Source: JBHIFB01 sp046760905 (GTDB lineage Bacteria > Gemmatimonadota > CAZMKB01). Taken from it: a DNA stretch of 24,030 nt. The stretch spans positions 1 through 24,030 of the forward strand of contig JBHIFB010000044.1 in NCBI GenBank assembly GCA_046760905.1, given 5' to 3'. Of this stretch, positions 1 to 7,686 are shown in pieces. Position 1 is the stretch's first letter. Every line of letters starts with the position of its first letter. The notes beneath the pieces were generated by a model. That model was not told the DNA's origin. It saw only the letters and a list, made by a program, of their open reading frames with translations, and ran no database searches. A program made the translations under genes and the position numbers.

Positions 1-409
1 AAAAGAACGGACGGATCCGTTTCGGCACCGTCAAGGTGATCATCCGGTGGGGGACACGCTCGAGAAGGTCCGCTCCAAGCCACTCACTCCAGATCACCAG
101 CCGTTTTGCATGACAGCTCGGGCACAGCATACGGACGCGGCACGAGAATCCCACGAGAAATTCGGCCTTGCATTTTCCACATACGACCCGCGCAAATCCG
201 TTTTCCAGGATGCCACATTCGAGATACTTCTGGACCGCCTTCACGACAACCGGACGAAGCGGACCGTACTCTCTCCCAAACTCCTCCTCATAGATCACAC
301 AAAACCGCTCGAAGTGCTCCTCGAGAAGTCAAAACAGAGGTGAGCTTCGAGGACGACGGGGTCGGTAGATCGATGTGGGTGGTTTCCGATTACAATTAGC
401 CTGAGCCAC
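1..409 (-). pseudogene. IS91-family transposase, N-terminal part, interrupted by an in-frame TGA and cut by the window edge
   Basis: Read on the minus strand, 328 to 1 encodes an open stretch starting LLEEHFERF and ending PHRMITLTVPKRIRPFF. It carries the zinc-binding pattern of IS91-type transposases: a CGKC pair, then FSCRVRMLCPSCHAKR. The same frame continues upstream of a TGA at 331-329 with IYRPRRPRSSPLF, which is the usual N-terminal lead-in of this family, where an Arg is expected next (LFRLLEEHF). So TGA looks like a CGA-to-TGA nonsense change. I place the start at GTG 409; an in-frame ATG at 454 is an alternative. The Y1 (HUH) catalytic part would lie beyond the left edge. In the family this enzyme mobilises DNA by rolling-circle transposition; this copy is probably dead. 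The family call is from motif memory; the nonsense codon is seen directly. Confidence 0.75.
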
Positions 410-710
410 TCCCCGCTCTCCTGGCACGCACGGTTCAGGAAATAGTGGCCGCATCGAGAGAGTACTGTGGAGGGTGCTTAGGAAAAGATCGTGCCGTTTG
501 GAAGAGAGTGAAAGATCACTCCACGAAGCTGCTTGGTAGACAAGGGAGCAGAAGATCTACCAGGGAGGTACCGGTGAATGCATCAATCGGAAAATAGTTG
601 CTTTATTAGTGAAAAACTGCGAGCATTTCTTTCCTTGAAAGGGCTGTCCTTGTCTTTTACTCTTACGAGATTGCCTCTGGAGAAAATGGGATGGAGCCCT
701 CTTGAGGGTG
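400..710. other. Gene-free, hairpin-rich stretch between two transposase remnants
   Basis: No convincing coding frame is present on either strand. Several inverted repeats are visible: 400-407 with 432-439 (CCTGAGCC / GGTTCAGG, one G-U pair if transcribed on plus), 506-511 with 516-521 (GAGTGA / TCACTC) and 534-540 with 556-562 (TGGTAGA / TCTACCA). An alternative pairing joins 467-472 (GTGGAG) with 519-524 (CTCCAC). This may be the end of a mobile element or a fragment of a structured RNA such as a group II intron, but I cannot identify it. Confidence 0.4.
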
Positions 711-1028
711 TCATCCGGGGGAATGGAAATATATCAAATCTCCGTCCGCCTTCTTCTTGTAGATGCGCCTTCCCTTCCTCCCGTTGAGAGCAACGTCAAG
801 ACCCTCCTCGATAAATCGCCTCTTCACACGATCGATCTTCCTCATGCTGATCTTCAGCACCCGGGATATTTCCTCATTCGTTGAAGGACTACTCTGGTGC
901 TCACCCACATCGCACCCAAGCAAAATGAGCGCATTGAGGATGTTTTGTGATCTGTGCTTACACTTCGATCCGAGTGCCTCAAGGACACTGCGCTCCTCTT
1001 CGGTAAGTGTCACAACATATTTCTTCAT
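711..1028 (-). pseudogene. IS630-family transposase remnant (N-terminal helix-turn-helix part only)
   Basis: The 105 residues from ATG 1028 begin MKKYVVTLTEEERSVLEALG and include STNEEISRVLKISMRKIDRV and RRFIEEGLDVALN, matching the N-terminal DNA-binding region of IS630-type transposases. The DDE catalytic domain (roughly another 200-250 residues in the family) is missing: similarity stops around KKADGD and the frame ends in unrelated residues at 711. The upstream frame extends to 1082, but the sequence GGGAGG about nine bases before ATG 1028 supports the shorter start. Next to the IS91 fragment it marks this edge as a graveyard of mobile elements. A free-standing HTH regulator is a less likely alternative. 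Confidence 0.65.
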
Positions 1029-1149
1029 AGCCAAGCCTCCCGGTTTGAATATGAAGAAAATATACCATGTTAGATACGACAATGTAAGGTTGACAGGACA
1101 CTAGTGGTCAGATTTTGCCCGACTCTTGCTTGAGTGAAGGCCTGAGCCC

Positions 1150-1659
1150 TTACTCCGCTGGTGGGGGGGTAAACGTTCGGGTCGCCAGCTGGCGATCGAT
1201 CATGAAAAGACCGCTTCCGTCCGTTCCGACGAGCTTCAACTGCTGCAGCACATCATTTGCCATGGCCTCTTCCTCGACCTGCTCTGTCACAAACCACTGG
1301 AGCATGGCTTCGGTGGCATGATCCTTCTCCTGCCTTGCAAGGTCAACAACCTTGTTGATCGCGGCAGTAACACCTTTCTCATGTGCCAGCGTTTTCTCGA
1401 AAAGCTCAGTCGGCGACTTGAAGTTCGCCGGTGGCTTCGCTATGGCGCCAAGTGTAACCTTCGTATCCTGATCCAGGACATAATTGTATATCTTCTGTGC
1501 ATGGAACAGCTCTTCCCGGACCTGGATTTGAAACCAGCTTGCAAACCCCTTCAGTCCGATTACCGTTGCATGGCTTGCCATTGAGAGATAGAGATACGCA
1601 GAATAGATCTCTTCGTTTATTCTCTTGTTCAGCGCCTCCGTCATCTTCTTGCTTATCAT
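1150..1659 (-). CDS. ftnA: Non-haem bacterial ferritin (FtnA-type)
   Basis: This 169-residue protein has the normal length of bacterial non-haem ferritins, which oxidise Fe(II) and store Fe(III) in a 24-subunit cytosolic shell. All diiron-site positions known from E. coli FtnA line up without gaps: E17, E50, H53, E94, Q127 and E130, with Y24 also present. The helices are easily followed (NEEIYSAYLYLSMA, WFQIQVREELFHAQK, LQWFVTEQVEEEAM). It lacks the Met ligand region of haem-binding bacterioferritins, so FtnA is preferred over Bfr. The ATG at 1659 is preceded by GGAAAGG at good spacing, and a strong promoter lies about 90 bp upstream. It appears to be a single-gene transcription unit. Confidence 0.93.
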   Translation of the reverse strand: MISKKMTEALNKRINEEIYSAYLYLSMASHATVIGLKGFASWFQIQVREELFHAQKIYNYVLDQDTKVTLGAIAKPPANFKSPTELFEKTLAHEKGVTAAINKVVDLARQEKDHATEAMLQWFVTEQVEEEAMANDVLQQLKLVGTDGSGLFMIDRQLATRTFTPPPAE

Positions 1660-1754
1660 CGTGCCTTTCCTTTCAAGGTAACTTCGATTTTCTTCGAATC
1701 ACACTCCTCGCAAGCTCCCCTGCTCTATTAGCTTCCGTTCACTCTGCCTCATTG

Positions 1755-1783
1755 ATGATACGCAGGGCATGATACTTTGTCAA
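1755..1783 (-). promoter_or_regulatory. Sigma-70-type promoter for the ferritin gene
   Basis: On the minus strand TTGACA (1783-1778) is followed after exactly 17 bases by TATCAT (1760-1755). Transcription would start near 1748, giving a leader of about 90 bases. A short inverted repeat in the leader (TTCGA, six bases, TCGAA, near 1690-1705) could be an operator or a minor hairpin. I see no convincing Fur box. Confidence 0.75.
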
Positions 1784-1790
1784 GACGATG

Positions 1791-3203
1791 CTAGCCAATT
1801 TGTTCCTTCTCGATATCCTCGGCCTTTAATGATTCATCCAGGAACCTTTTCTTATCGAATGCCATCCATCGAGGGTTCGGCCGCCTGCGCGTGAGGCGAT
1901 TGATGTTCAACAGGTGCTTGACCGTGATGTTATCAGTCGTCGTGTTGTTACCACCCGAGCCGCAAGACAGGGTGAATGAGGGCGAGAGAGAGTTGAACAT
2001 GCCTCCGAGAGCACCGAAGGTCGAAGGAGTGTTGACAAGTATGCGGCCGGCATCGATCGCACGTGAGAAGCCTTTGATACTTTCTTCCTCGTTGGAATAT
2101 ATTACAGCGGTGTGGCCCCGGCCTCCGAAGTCTGTGATCTCTGTGCAGCGCCGGATGGATTCATCAAAATCATCCTCGATATAGAAAGCAAGTATCGGCG
2201 CCAGTATTTCCGCAGACAGCGGAAACTCCGGGCCGACCCCCTCGAGTTGGGCGATTAGCAGAGTTGTATCTTTCGGCACTTCTATGCCGGCGCTTTGTGC
2301 GATTTGATCCACTGGCTGGCCTACGACGCCTGCAGCCATCGTGCCCCGCTTTCGATCGAAGGCTATTTTACCTACCTTGTCGATTTCCTCCGAAGAAAGG
2401 AAATAAGCCCTCTGCTTTTCAAACTCCCGGATCACCTTATCAGAGACTGTCCTCTCTACCACGACAGCCTGCTCGCTGGCGCAAACGGTCCCGTTGTCGA
2501 AGGTTTTAGACTCGATTATATTCTGAACGGCATAAGCCACGTCTGCTGTGGCACTTACATAGACAGGCACGTTGCCCGGCCCAACCCCAATGACCGGTGT
2601 TCCAGAGCTGTAAGCTTCTCTGACAAGGCCACTCGTTCCGGTTGCGATTATAAGGGCCAGACGCGGATGGCTCATGAGCAAAGCGGTGCTTTTGGGCGTC
2701 GACTTCTCCAGCCACTGGATGCAGTTTTTTGGTGCTCCGGCCTCGAGCGCCGCTTCGTAACACACCCTTGCAGCCTCAGCAGTACAGCGCTTCGCAGCGT
2801 TGTGGGGGCTGACAATTAAAGGGTTACGCGTCTTTAGCGAAATCAGCGCCTTGAAAAACACGGTCGCTGTCGGATTGGTCACGGGAATCAATCCGAGTAT
2901 GGGGCCTACCGGCTGGACAATTTCGACTATACCGTTTCTTTGATCCTCGGCTATGACGCCAACGGTCTTTTTACTCCTGATATCGTTGTAAACGAGATGA
3001 GTGGCAATGACATTTTTTATCACTTTATGCTGCCAGATTCCGACGGCGGTCTCTTCGCGGGCCATTTTGGCCAATCGTACACGCTCGTTGAAAGCGGCCA
3101 GATACACAGCCCGAACTATATGGTCTGTCTGATCCTGATCAAGCCTCCTGAATGCGGCGGAAGCTTCGGCGGCCTTTTCAAGCATCTCGTTTATTCGCGC
3201 CAT
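1791..3203 (-). CDS. Acetaldehyde dehydrogenase (acetylating), AdhE N-domain/EutE type
   Basis: The roughly 470-residue aldehyde dehydrogenase fold matches the N-terminal half of AdhE: it would interconvert acetyl-CoA and acetaldehyde with NAD(H). The catalytic Cys lies in DNGTVCASEQAVVV (about residue 241), aligned with the Cys of E. coli AdhE. The nucleotide-binding region includes PVGPILGLIPVTNPT and IIATGTSGLVREAYSSG, followed by GVGPGNVPVYV. The C-terminal iron-dependent alcohol dehydrogenase domain of AdhE is absent; the protein ends with a charged tail (EKEQIG). I use ATG 3203; an in-frame TTG at 3209 adds two residues. No microcompartment genes are nearby, and the N-terminus (MARINEMLEKAAEASAAF) is not a clear encapsulation peptide. 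Fermentative ethanol or acetate metabolism is inferred. Confidence 0.88.
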   Translation of the reverse strand: MARINEMLEKAAEASAAFRRLDQDQTDHIVRAVYLAAFNERVRLAKMAREETAVGIWQHKVIKNVIATHLVYNDIRSKKTVGVIAEDQRNGIVEIVQPVGPILGLIPVTNPTATVFFKALISLKTRNPLIVSPHNAAKRCTAEAARVCYEAALEAGAPKNCIQWLEKSTPKSTALLMSHPRLALIIATGTSGLVREAYSSGTPVIGVGPGNVPVYVSATADVAYAVQNIIESKTFDNGTVCASEQAVVVERTVSDKVIREFEKQRAYFLSSEEIDKVGKIAFDRKRGTMAAGVVGQPVDQIAQSAGIEVPKDTTLLIAQLEGVGPEFPLSAEILAPILAFYIEDDFDESIRRCTEITDFGGRGHTAVIYSNEEESIKGFSRAIDAGRILVNTPSTFGALGGMFNSLSPSFTLSCGSGGNNTTTDNITVKHLLNINRLTRRRPNPRWMAFDKKRFLDESLKAEDIEKEQIG

Positions 3204-3257
3204 CTTCAAACAACCAATTGATTATGATTCCCTTATAATTTTCCTTTTTAAATACAG

Positions 3258-3270
3258 TGCCCTTAGGGCA
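3258..3270 (-). terminator. Small palindrome, possible terminator of the PP-loop gene
   Basis: TGCCCTTAGGGCA is a perfect palindrome (5-bp arms, 3-base loop) just downstream of the PP-loop gene read on the minus strand. It is followed by CTGTATTT, only a weak T-run. It could equally be an operator for the aldehyde dehydrogenase gene, whose start lies 55 bases further on. Confidence 0.3.
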
Positions 3271-3288
3271 ATTGTAAGACATGTTATA

Positions 3289-4284
3289 TCAAATACGGAA
3301 GCTCTCAAATCGTCTGCGATCAGTACGCTCACACCTGAGGCTCTTCGATTCATCCCCACTCCTGCAGATCATAATGACAGATCCCTCCCCACGGCAGTAG
3401 GAGGCCGTTACAGTGGCTGCGAGTCTGATTTCCCCTTCTGTGACCTCCTGAGATCTCATGAGCGCTGAGGGGCCCATCACATTCTCAGGAGTCAACACGT
3501 GATCCCCATCACGCGCCAGTCTCTCTATCCGGTCATTCTCACCTTTGTTACGACCGACGACAAGCCTCGTGGTATTCGAGAGCCGGAAATGCCTCCCGAT
3601 TTTAAGGAGGGCTATGTCATGGAGTTCTAGACCTTCATGGGCGATTGCATCCTTCACCAGCCTTGCGAAGTGTTTGTCGGTGAGAAGGCATCCGCCTGCG
3701 GGACAGGGATAGTCTCCGATTTTGAGGAACTCTGCAAGGCTCATCTGCTCACGACGGCTTCTGCCCCTTATGGACAGTAGCTTGCTTCTATCGATCAGAC
3801 CCTCCCGTTCCGGAATCGTCTCCGGCAGATGCTGTCCACTGAGTGGCCTCACTATCAAGCCCTCGAGGCCGCTTTCCCTCTCTATTTTCATGAGCTTGTT
3901 CCAAAGCTGCGACATGGGCCTCTGTCCCAGCACCTCCCCCGTTACGACAAAGGAAGCGCCCTCACAATGCATCATCTCCCGTGCTCTCCTGAACATGAGG
4001 ATCCTGCAATCGATGCATGGATTCGCCCCGCTCCCATACCCGTGCTTTGGATTCTCCACGATATCGAGATACTCCCGCCCGAGAGGTATGGTCTTGAGAG
4101 TTATTCCAAGCTCGCTCGCAAGTTCACCCGCATAACTGATGCACCCGCCCTTTCCCCGATTGCATTGACAGAAAGGGCCGGTGAAATGAACTCCCACGAT
4201 CTCTATTCCCATGTCGTGAATCAGACGAACGGCCAGGTTGCTATCCAGCCCGCCTGACATCAGCGCTATTGCTTTTCTTTTCAT
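3289..4284 (-). CDS. PP-loop tRNA thiolation-like protein (ThiI/MnmA-like) with C-terminal NFACT-R-type domain
   Basis: From ATG 4284 the protein has 331 residues. It opens with MKRKAIALMSGGLDSNLAV, whose SGGLDS (10-15) is the ATP-binding PP-loop of tRNA sulfurtransferases such as ThiI and MnmA. Cysteines possibly used in sulfur transfer or metal binding lie at C39, C41 and C48 (FCQCNRGKGGC) and at C90 and C93 (NPCIDC). The C-terminal part (PCPAGGCLLTD through LLKIGRHFRL and LVVGRNKGENDRI) matches the NFACT-R-like domain found fused to ThiI-like ATPases. It probably thiolates an RNA uridine, but the substrate is unknown. The frame stays open for 104 more codons upstream (to 4596); I exclude these because the PP-loop should lie at the N-terminus and the extension shows no domain. 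The SD for ATG 4284 is weak. Confidence 0.85.
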   Translation of the reverse strand: MKRKAIALMSGGLDSNLAVRLIHDMGIEIVGVHFTGPFCQCNRGKGGCISYAGELASELGITLKTIPLGREYLDIVENPKHGYGSGANPCIDCRILMFRRAREMMHCEGASFVVTGEVLGQRPMSQLWNKLMKIERESGLEGLIVRPLSGQHLPETIPEREGLIDRSKLLSIRGRSRREQMSLAEFLKIGDYPCPAGGCLLTDKHFARLVKDAIAHEGLELHDIALLKIGRHFRLSNTTRLVVGRNKGENDRIERLARDGDHVLTPENVMGPSALMRSQEVTEGEIRLAATVTASYCRGEGSVIMICRSGDESKSLRCERTDRRRFESFRI

Positions 4285-4567
4285 TCCATGAGTACCTTTA
4301 AATTCTGATTCAAGCGATAATAAACCTGAGCTCTTCCGAGGAGGTGACACTTTCGCCTGTTTCCGTTCATACTGCTCGGAGTAAGGGTAATATAAGCTAC
4401 AGGGGCCTCTATTTCCACCCATGTTAATAATTGCTCGTGCTCTTCCCCCGTTCCATTCGGTTAATCCCACGCCCGATAATCTCGATATGTTTCGTAACGA
4501 GAGTTCTTTAAAGGCTTGCAATCCTTGCGCGAGTCGTTGCCGAAAGGGACTCACCTGATCAATGATA

Positions 4568-4615
4568 TCTGAAAAAGTCTCTCTTCGCTCGGGCACTCCG
4601 AAAGACTTTTTCAGA
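4568..4615. repeat. Perfect 13-bp inverted repeat upstream of the peptidase promoter
   Basis: TCTGAAAAAGTCT (4568-4580) and AGACTTTTTCAGA (4603-4615) are exact reverse complements separated by 22 bases. The repeat ends 17 bases before the -35 box of the peptidase promoter. It could be a regulator-binding site, or a bidirectional hairpin. No terminator-type gene end is close by, so a regulatory role is favoured. Confidence 0.6.
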
Positions 4616-4632
4616 GACCTCGATCCGTCAAG

Positions 4633-4662
4633 TTGACAAGATCGCCCTGCTTCGCATATAAT
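4633..4662 (+). promoter_or_regulatory. Consensus sigma-70 promoter for the secreted peptidase
   Basis: TTGACA (4633-4638) and TATAAT (4657-4662) are both perfect hexamers, spaced by 18 bases. Transcription would start near 4669. This makes the upstream in-frame ATG at 4667 unusable as a normal start and supports the start at 4751. Confidence 0.82.
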
Positions 4663-4750
4663 ACTAATGAGGTGCGATAAGGATGCCTTCGATTTGATAA
4701 ACCCTCACGCATCTGATTCAGCGAAACTCACATCATATAAGGAGTCAACC

Positions 4751-5986
4751 ATGAAAATGCCAGCTGTCCTTCTCACGATCGTCGCACTCCTCACGCTCTC
4801 TTCCCAAAAGATAGCAAGCGACACACCCACTTCGACCGTATCTACGGTGGACGATCAGATCAGGGAGATACGGGAGGCGATCGCGGCTCAGGGAGCATCC
4901 TGGAGTGCGGGAAAAACTTCGGTTTCTGAGCTTCCACGTGTGGAAAAGTTGAGACTCACCGGTCTGGTGATGGAGGAGCCAACTGAGGCGATAGGTCCTC
5001 CGACGCCCCTCCCGGAGTTTCCAGATCGGCTCGACTGGAGAGATGTAGGCGGTTCTGATTGGATCACACCCATAAAATACCAGGGGATCTGCGGTGCATG
5101 CGTCTCCTTCGGATCGATCGGTCCCCTCGAAGCTCTCCTTGGCATCGCCTCCGGAGATCCATACTGGGAAAGAGACCTGTCCGAACAGCATCTTTTCTCC
5201 TGCGGCGGAGGAAGGTGCAACTGGGGCTGGAACGTGTCCAGTTCGATGAGCTACCTCCATGAATACGGGGTGCCTGCTGAGGAATGCTTCCCCTATCTAT
5301 CCGAAGACGGGAACCAGCGTAACTGCGATCTGACCTGCTTCAATGCCGATGAACATGTCATAAGGATAAAGGATTGGCAGTTTGTGGCTAATAACGTGAT
5401 GGCGATGAAGTACTTCCTTCTCGAAGGTCCCATAACGACGTGCATGACCGTATACGAGGACTTCTTCCATTACACAGGTGGGGTCTATGAGCATGTCTGG
5501 GGGGACTATGTGTACGGACATTGCATCACCCTCATCGGATGGGACGATGAGCAAGAGTGCTGGATCTGCAAAAACTCCTGGGGGATATTCTGGGGAGAGG
5601 ACGGCTTCTTCAAAATAAAATACCACGACTCAAATATAGGGTACAGCAGCGCTAAGATGGAATTGTTCCCTACAGTGAGACTTATGCTCGACAGGGAGAG
5701 GGTGAGCCCGGGGCAAACTGTCATATGCGGTGTCGGGCTCTACAACAGCGGCAGTGATTTCGAAGGTGAGCTGAGAGCAGTCCTCGAGGTGCCGTGGCAG
5801 GATGAGTTCGAGTTCTTTTCGGTGAACCTGACTGTCCATGAGGGGATGAATTATACTGAGCCTTTCTTTGACACTCTTACGGTCCCCGATCTTCCTGCGG
5901 GAGTCTATGCCGTCTACCTCGACCTGAGGGATACGGTGAACGAGGTGACGGTGTCCTTCGACATGAAGACGCTCATTATCGAATAG
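4751..5986 (+). CDS. Secreted papain-family (C1A) cysteine peptidase with C-terminal beta-sandwich domain
   Basis: The 411-residue protein starts at ATG 4751, six bases after TAAGGAG; the frame is open back to 4667 but the promoter excludes that start. Residues 1-22 form a signal peptide (MKMPAVLLTIVALLTLSSQK). A short propeptide-like segment (WSAGKTSVSELPRVEKLRL) precedes the mature enzyme, LDWRDVGG onwards. Papain catalytic residues are all present: Q111 (oxyanion hole), C117 in ICGACVSFGS, H257 in YGHCITLIGW and N275 in CKNSWG. Residues from about 310 (VSPGQTVICGVGLYNSG) form a CARDB-like all-beta domain resembling the C-terminus of the neighbouring beta-helix protein. It probably acts outside the cytoplasm, degrading proteins; substrate unknown. 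It is a monocistronic unit, convergent with the beta-helix gene. Confidence 0.92.
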   Translation: MKMPAVLLTIVALLTLSSQKIASDTPTSTVSTVDDQIREIREAIAAQGASWSAGKTSVSELPRVEKLRLTGLVMEEPTEAIGPPTPLPEFPDRLDWRDVGGSDWITPIKYQGICGACVSFGSIGPLEALLGIASGDPYWERDLSEQHLFSCGGGRCNWGWNVSSSMSYLHEYGVPAEECFPYLSEDGNQRNCDLTCFNADEHVIRIKDWQFVANNVMAMKYFLLEGPITTCMTVYEDFFHYTGGVYEHVWGDYVYGHCITLIGWDDEQECWICKNSWGIFWGEDGFFKIKYHDSNIGYSSAKMELFPTVRLMLDRERVSPGQTVICGVGLYNSGSDFEGELRAVLEVPWQDEFEFFSVNLTVHEGMNYTEPFFDTLTVPDLPAGVYAVYLDLRDTVNEVTVSFDMKTLIIE

Positions 5987-6029
5987 GGTAAATCAATTAG
6001 ATCGAAAAAGCAGGAGACAAATCAGCGGA

Positions 6030-7598
6030 TCAATCACCGTCATGCTGAAACAAACCCATGAAGCTGCCGCCCTCCAGCACAGTTAATCCGAAAGAATCGC
6101 TCGACACCGTCACATCCGGATAAAAGCCGAGCTTCACCGTAAGAACATATGTGCTCCCGGGAGGTGTAGCCCAGGGAATCCTTATCGGTACCAGAAACGA
6201 CCTCCACTCTCCGGGCCCGTACTCAACACCGTAAGGTCCCAAATGCGGAGATAGGATGTCCCCCCAGGGAAGCTCAACCTCCGTCCATATCTCTCCTGAA
6301 AAAGTTCCCGTTCCGGGATTTTCTACCTCGAGCTGGACCGGCAGGGTATCACCCGGCTCGACCTCGGTTTCCAGGGGCAGGAGAGTGACATCTATACTAT
6401 CTAGTTGAGAAAAGTACACTGCCCCGGCGTCTGCAACTGTCCCATCCGGATCTAATGGAAGATCTTCGCTTCCGGCATCGATGCATGGTGATCCGTAGGA
6501 GAGGTTCCACTTCCAGGGGAATTCTCCAGAGAGTAGAGGATCGCGGATTATGTTATGGAAACTGTCACATGGTACGCCGTTCTCATTCACCCCCCATGTG
6601 GTATCTCCAATTGCGGGGTCTGTACCGATAAAATTGGATGTGGTGTTACCCCACACGACATTGTGATTTATATCAGGCTCAATGGGGTAATCCATCACAA
6701 ATATTCCACCTGCACTATCATTATACGCCACAATATTACTCGTTATAAGCGGTGCACTTCCATACACACCTATTCTCAGGCCGCTCCCTGTCAACCTGCT
6801 GCTCGTGTTGTAGATGATTATGTTGTTGCTGCATACCATTCTGTCATCCACGCCCAGAAGAAAGACCCCGCCTACACTCCTCGCATTATTGAAAGCGACA
6901 ATATTATGAGAGAACAGCGCCTCGGCTCCATGACCAATTTCTACCCCCCCTGCGTGATCGCCTGCGATATTCCCGTAAATAAGATTGCCGGTCACGATTG
7001 CAACGCTATCATAGTAACCACCCTGTGAGGCCAGGCCGAGCCCGCCTGCGGCCCGTATGGCGTAATTATTCTTCACGATGTTATTCTCTATCTTTGCCGA
7101 AGATATATTCGCAAGTATGCCCGCTGCAAGGTATGCTATGTTCTGTTTTACGACATTATTCCTGATAGTCGGCGACGAAAACTGGCAGAAAATACCCCCG
7201 CCGAACCTATTCCCCTCATACATTATGGGTGATATAGTACCGTGGCCCCCAACAATAGTGAAACCTTCTATTACCGTATCTCTCCCCTCACCAGATATAA
7301 CCAGCACGGTGCTAGTCGTATCCGGGTGCGGGGCGTTGTTCCCATCCAGCACAGTCGCATCCTCATCCTGGTCTTCTGCAAGGAGGTGTATAGCTTTTCC
7401 CATCAAATTTATGTTTTCAACATAGACTCCCGGGGAAACAAGCACCGTATCACCGTAACTTGCAGCATTGATCCCCCCCTGGACTGTCGTGTAATCTCCC
7501 GGAACGCGTATTATATCAGTATATATGACGGTCGGAATTATTAGATAAGCCACGGTAAGGGTAAGCACCAGCTTCATTTTTACATATTTCAACTGCAT
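6030..7598 (-). CDS. Secreted right-handed parallel beta-helix protein
   Basis: The 522-residue protein opens with a signal peptide (MKLVLTLTVAYLIIPTVIY; start either TTG-free ATG 7598 or ATG 7577). It continues with IIRVPGDYTTVQGGINAASYGDTVLVSPGVY, the typical entry cap of pectin-lyase-like beta helices. Then come many irregular repeats with the pattern IxNNxVxxN and GGGIxxxxSS (about residues 125-330). The Asn-ladder style turns support a solenoid fold. The final ~110 residues (EVEPGDTLPVQLEVENPG, then EVELPWGDIL) are a separate beta domain similar to that of the peptidase at 4751-5986. There are no obvious catalytic residues, so a polysaccharide-binding or surface role is as likely as lyase activity. 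A strong promoter lies just upstream. Confidence 0.85.
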   Translation of the reverse strand: MQLKYVKMKLVLTLTVAYLIIPTVIYTDIIRVPGDYTTVQGGINAASYGDTVLVSPGVYVENINLMGKAIHLLAEDQDEDATVLDGNNAPHPDTTSTVLVISGEGRDTVIEGFTIVGGHGTISPIMYEGNRFGGGIFCQFSSPTIRNNVVKQNIAYLAAGILANISSAKIENNIVKNNYAIRAAGGLGLASQGGYYDSVAIVTGNLIYGNIAGDHAGGVEIGHGAEALFSHNIVAFNNARSVGGVFLLGVDDRMVCSNNIIIYNTSSRLTGSGLRIGVYGSAPLITSNIVAYNDSAGGIFVMDYPIEPDINHNVVWGNTTSNFIGTDPAIGDTTWGVNENGVPCDSFHNIIRDPLLSGEFPWKWNLSYGSPCIDAGSEDLPLDPDGTVADAGAVYFSQLDSIDVTLLPLETEVEPGDTLPVQLEVENPGTGTFSGEIWTEVELPWGDILSPHLGPYGVEYGPGEWRSFLVPIRIPWATPPGSTYVLTVKLGFYPDVTVSSDSFGLTVLEGGSFMGLFQHDGD

Positions 7599-7644
7599 AT
7601 GAATTGTTACATTCTTGTACCCATTTCTTCCAGAATATACTATA

Positions 7645-7673
7645 ATTATAGCATATTACCTCAATACTTTCAA
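7645..7673 (-). promoter_or_regulatory. Sigma-70-type promoter for the beta-helix gene
   Basis: On the minus strand TTGAAA (7673-7668) is followed after 17 bases by a perfect TATAAT (7650-7645). Transcription would begin near 7638. Two DnaA-box-like 9-mers (7687-7695, 7697-7705) lie directly upstream of the -35 box, so DnaA binding could influence this promoter. Confidence 0.72.
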
Positions 7674-7686
7674 CTCTACCGGAGAT

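Noticed and set aside
47..399. Two overlapping plus-strand open frames at the left edge
   Set aside because: They are antisense to the recognisable IS91 transposase reading and show no family features of their own.
400..439. Group II intron domain V hairpin
   Set aside because: The outer GAGCC/GGTTC pairing fits, but the inner part does not form the expected helix and tetraloop.
578..1104. Plus-strand frames across the IS630 remnant
   Set aside because: They are mirror frames of the minus-strand helix-turn-helix coding sequence.
3204..3288. Promoter for the aldehyde dehydrogenase gene
   Set aside because: AT-rich leader but no -35/-10 pair at acceptable spacing could be chosen over chance.
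4285..4596. N-terminal extension of the PP-loop protein
   Set aside because: No domain, PP-loop proteins of this type start just before SGGLDS, and the composition does not look clearly coding.
4667..4750. Longer start for the cysteine peptidase at 4667
   Set aside because: It would sit at the predicted transcription start, lacks an SD, and would bury the signal peptide behind 28 residues.
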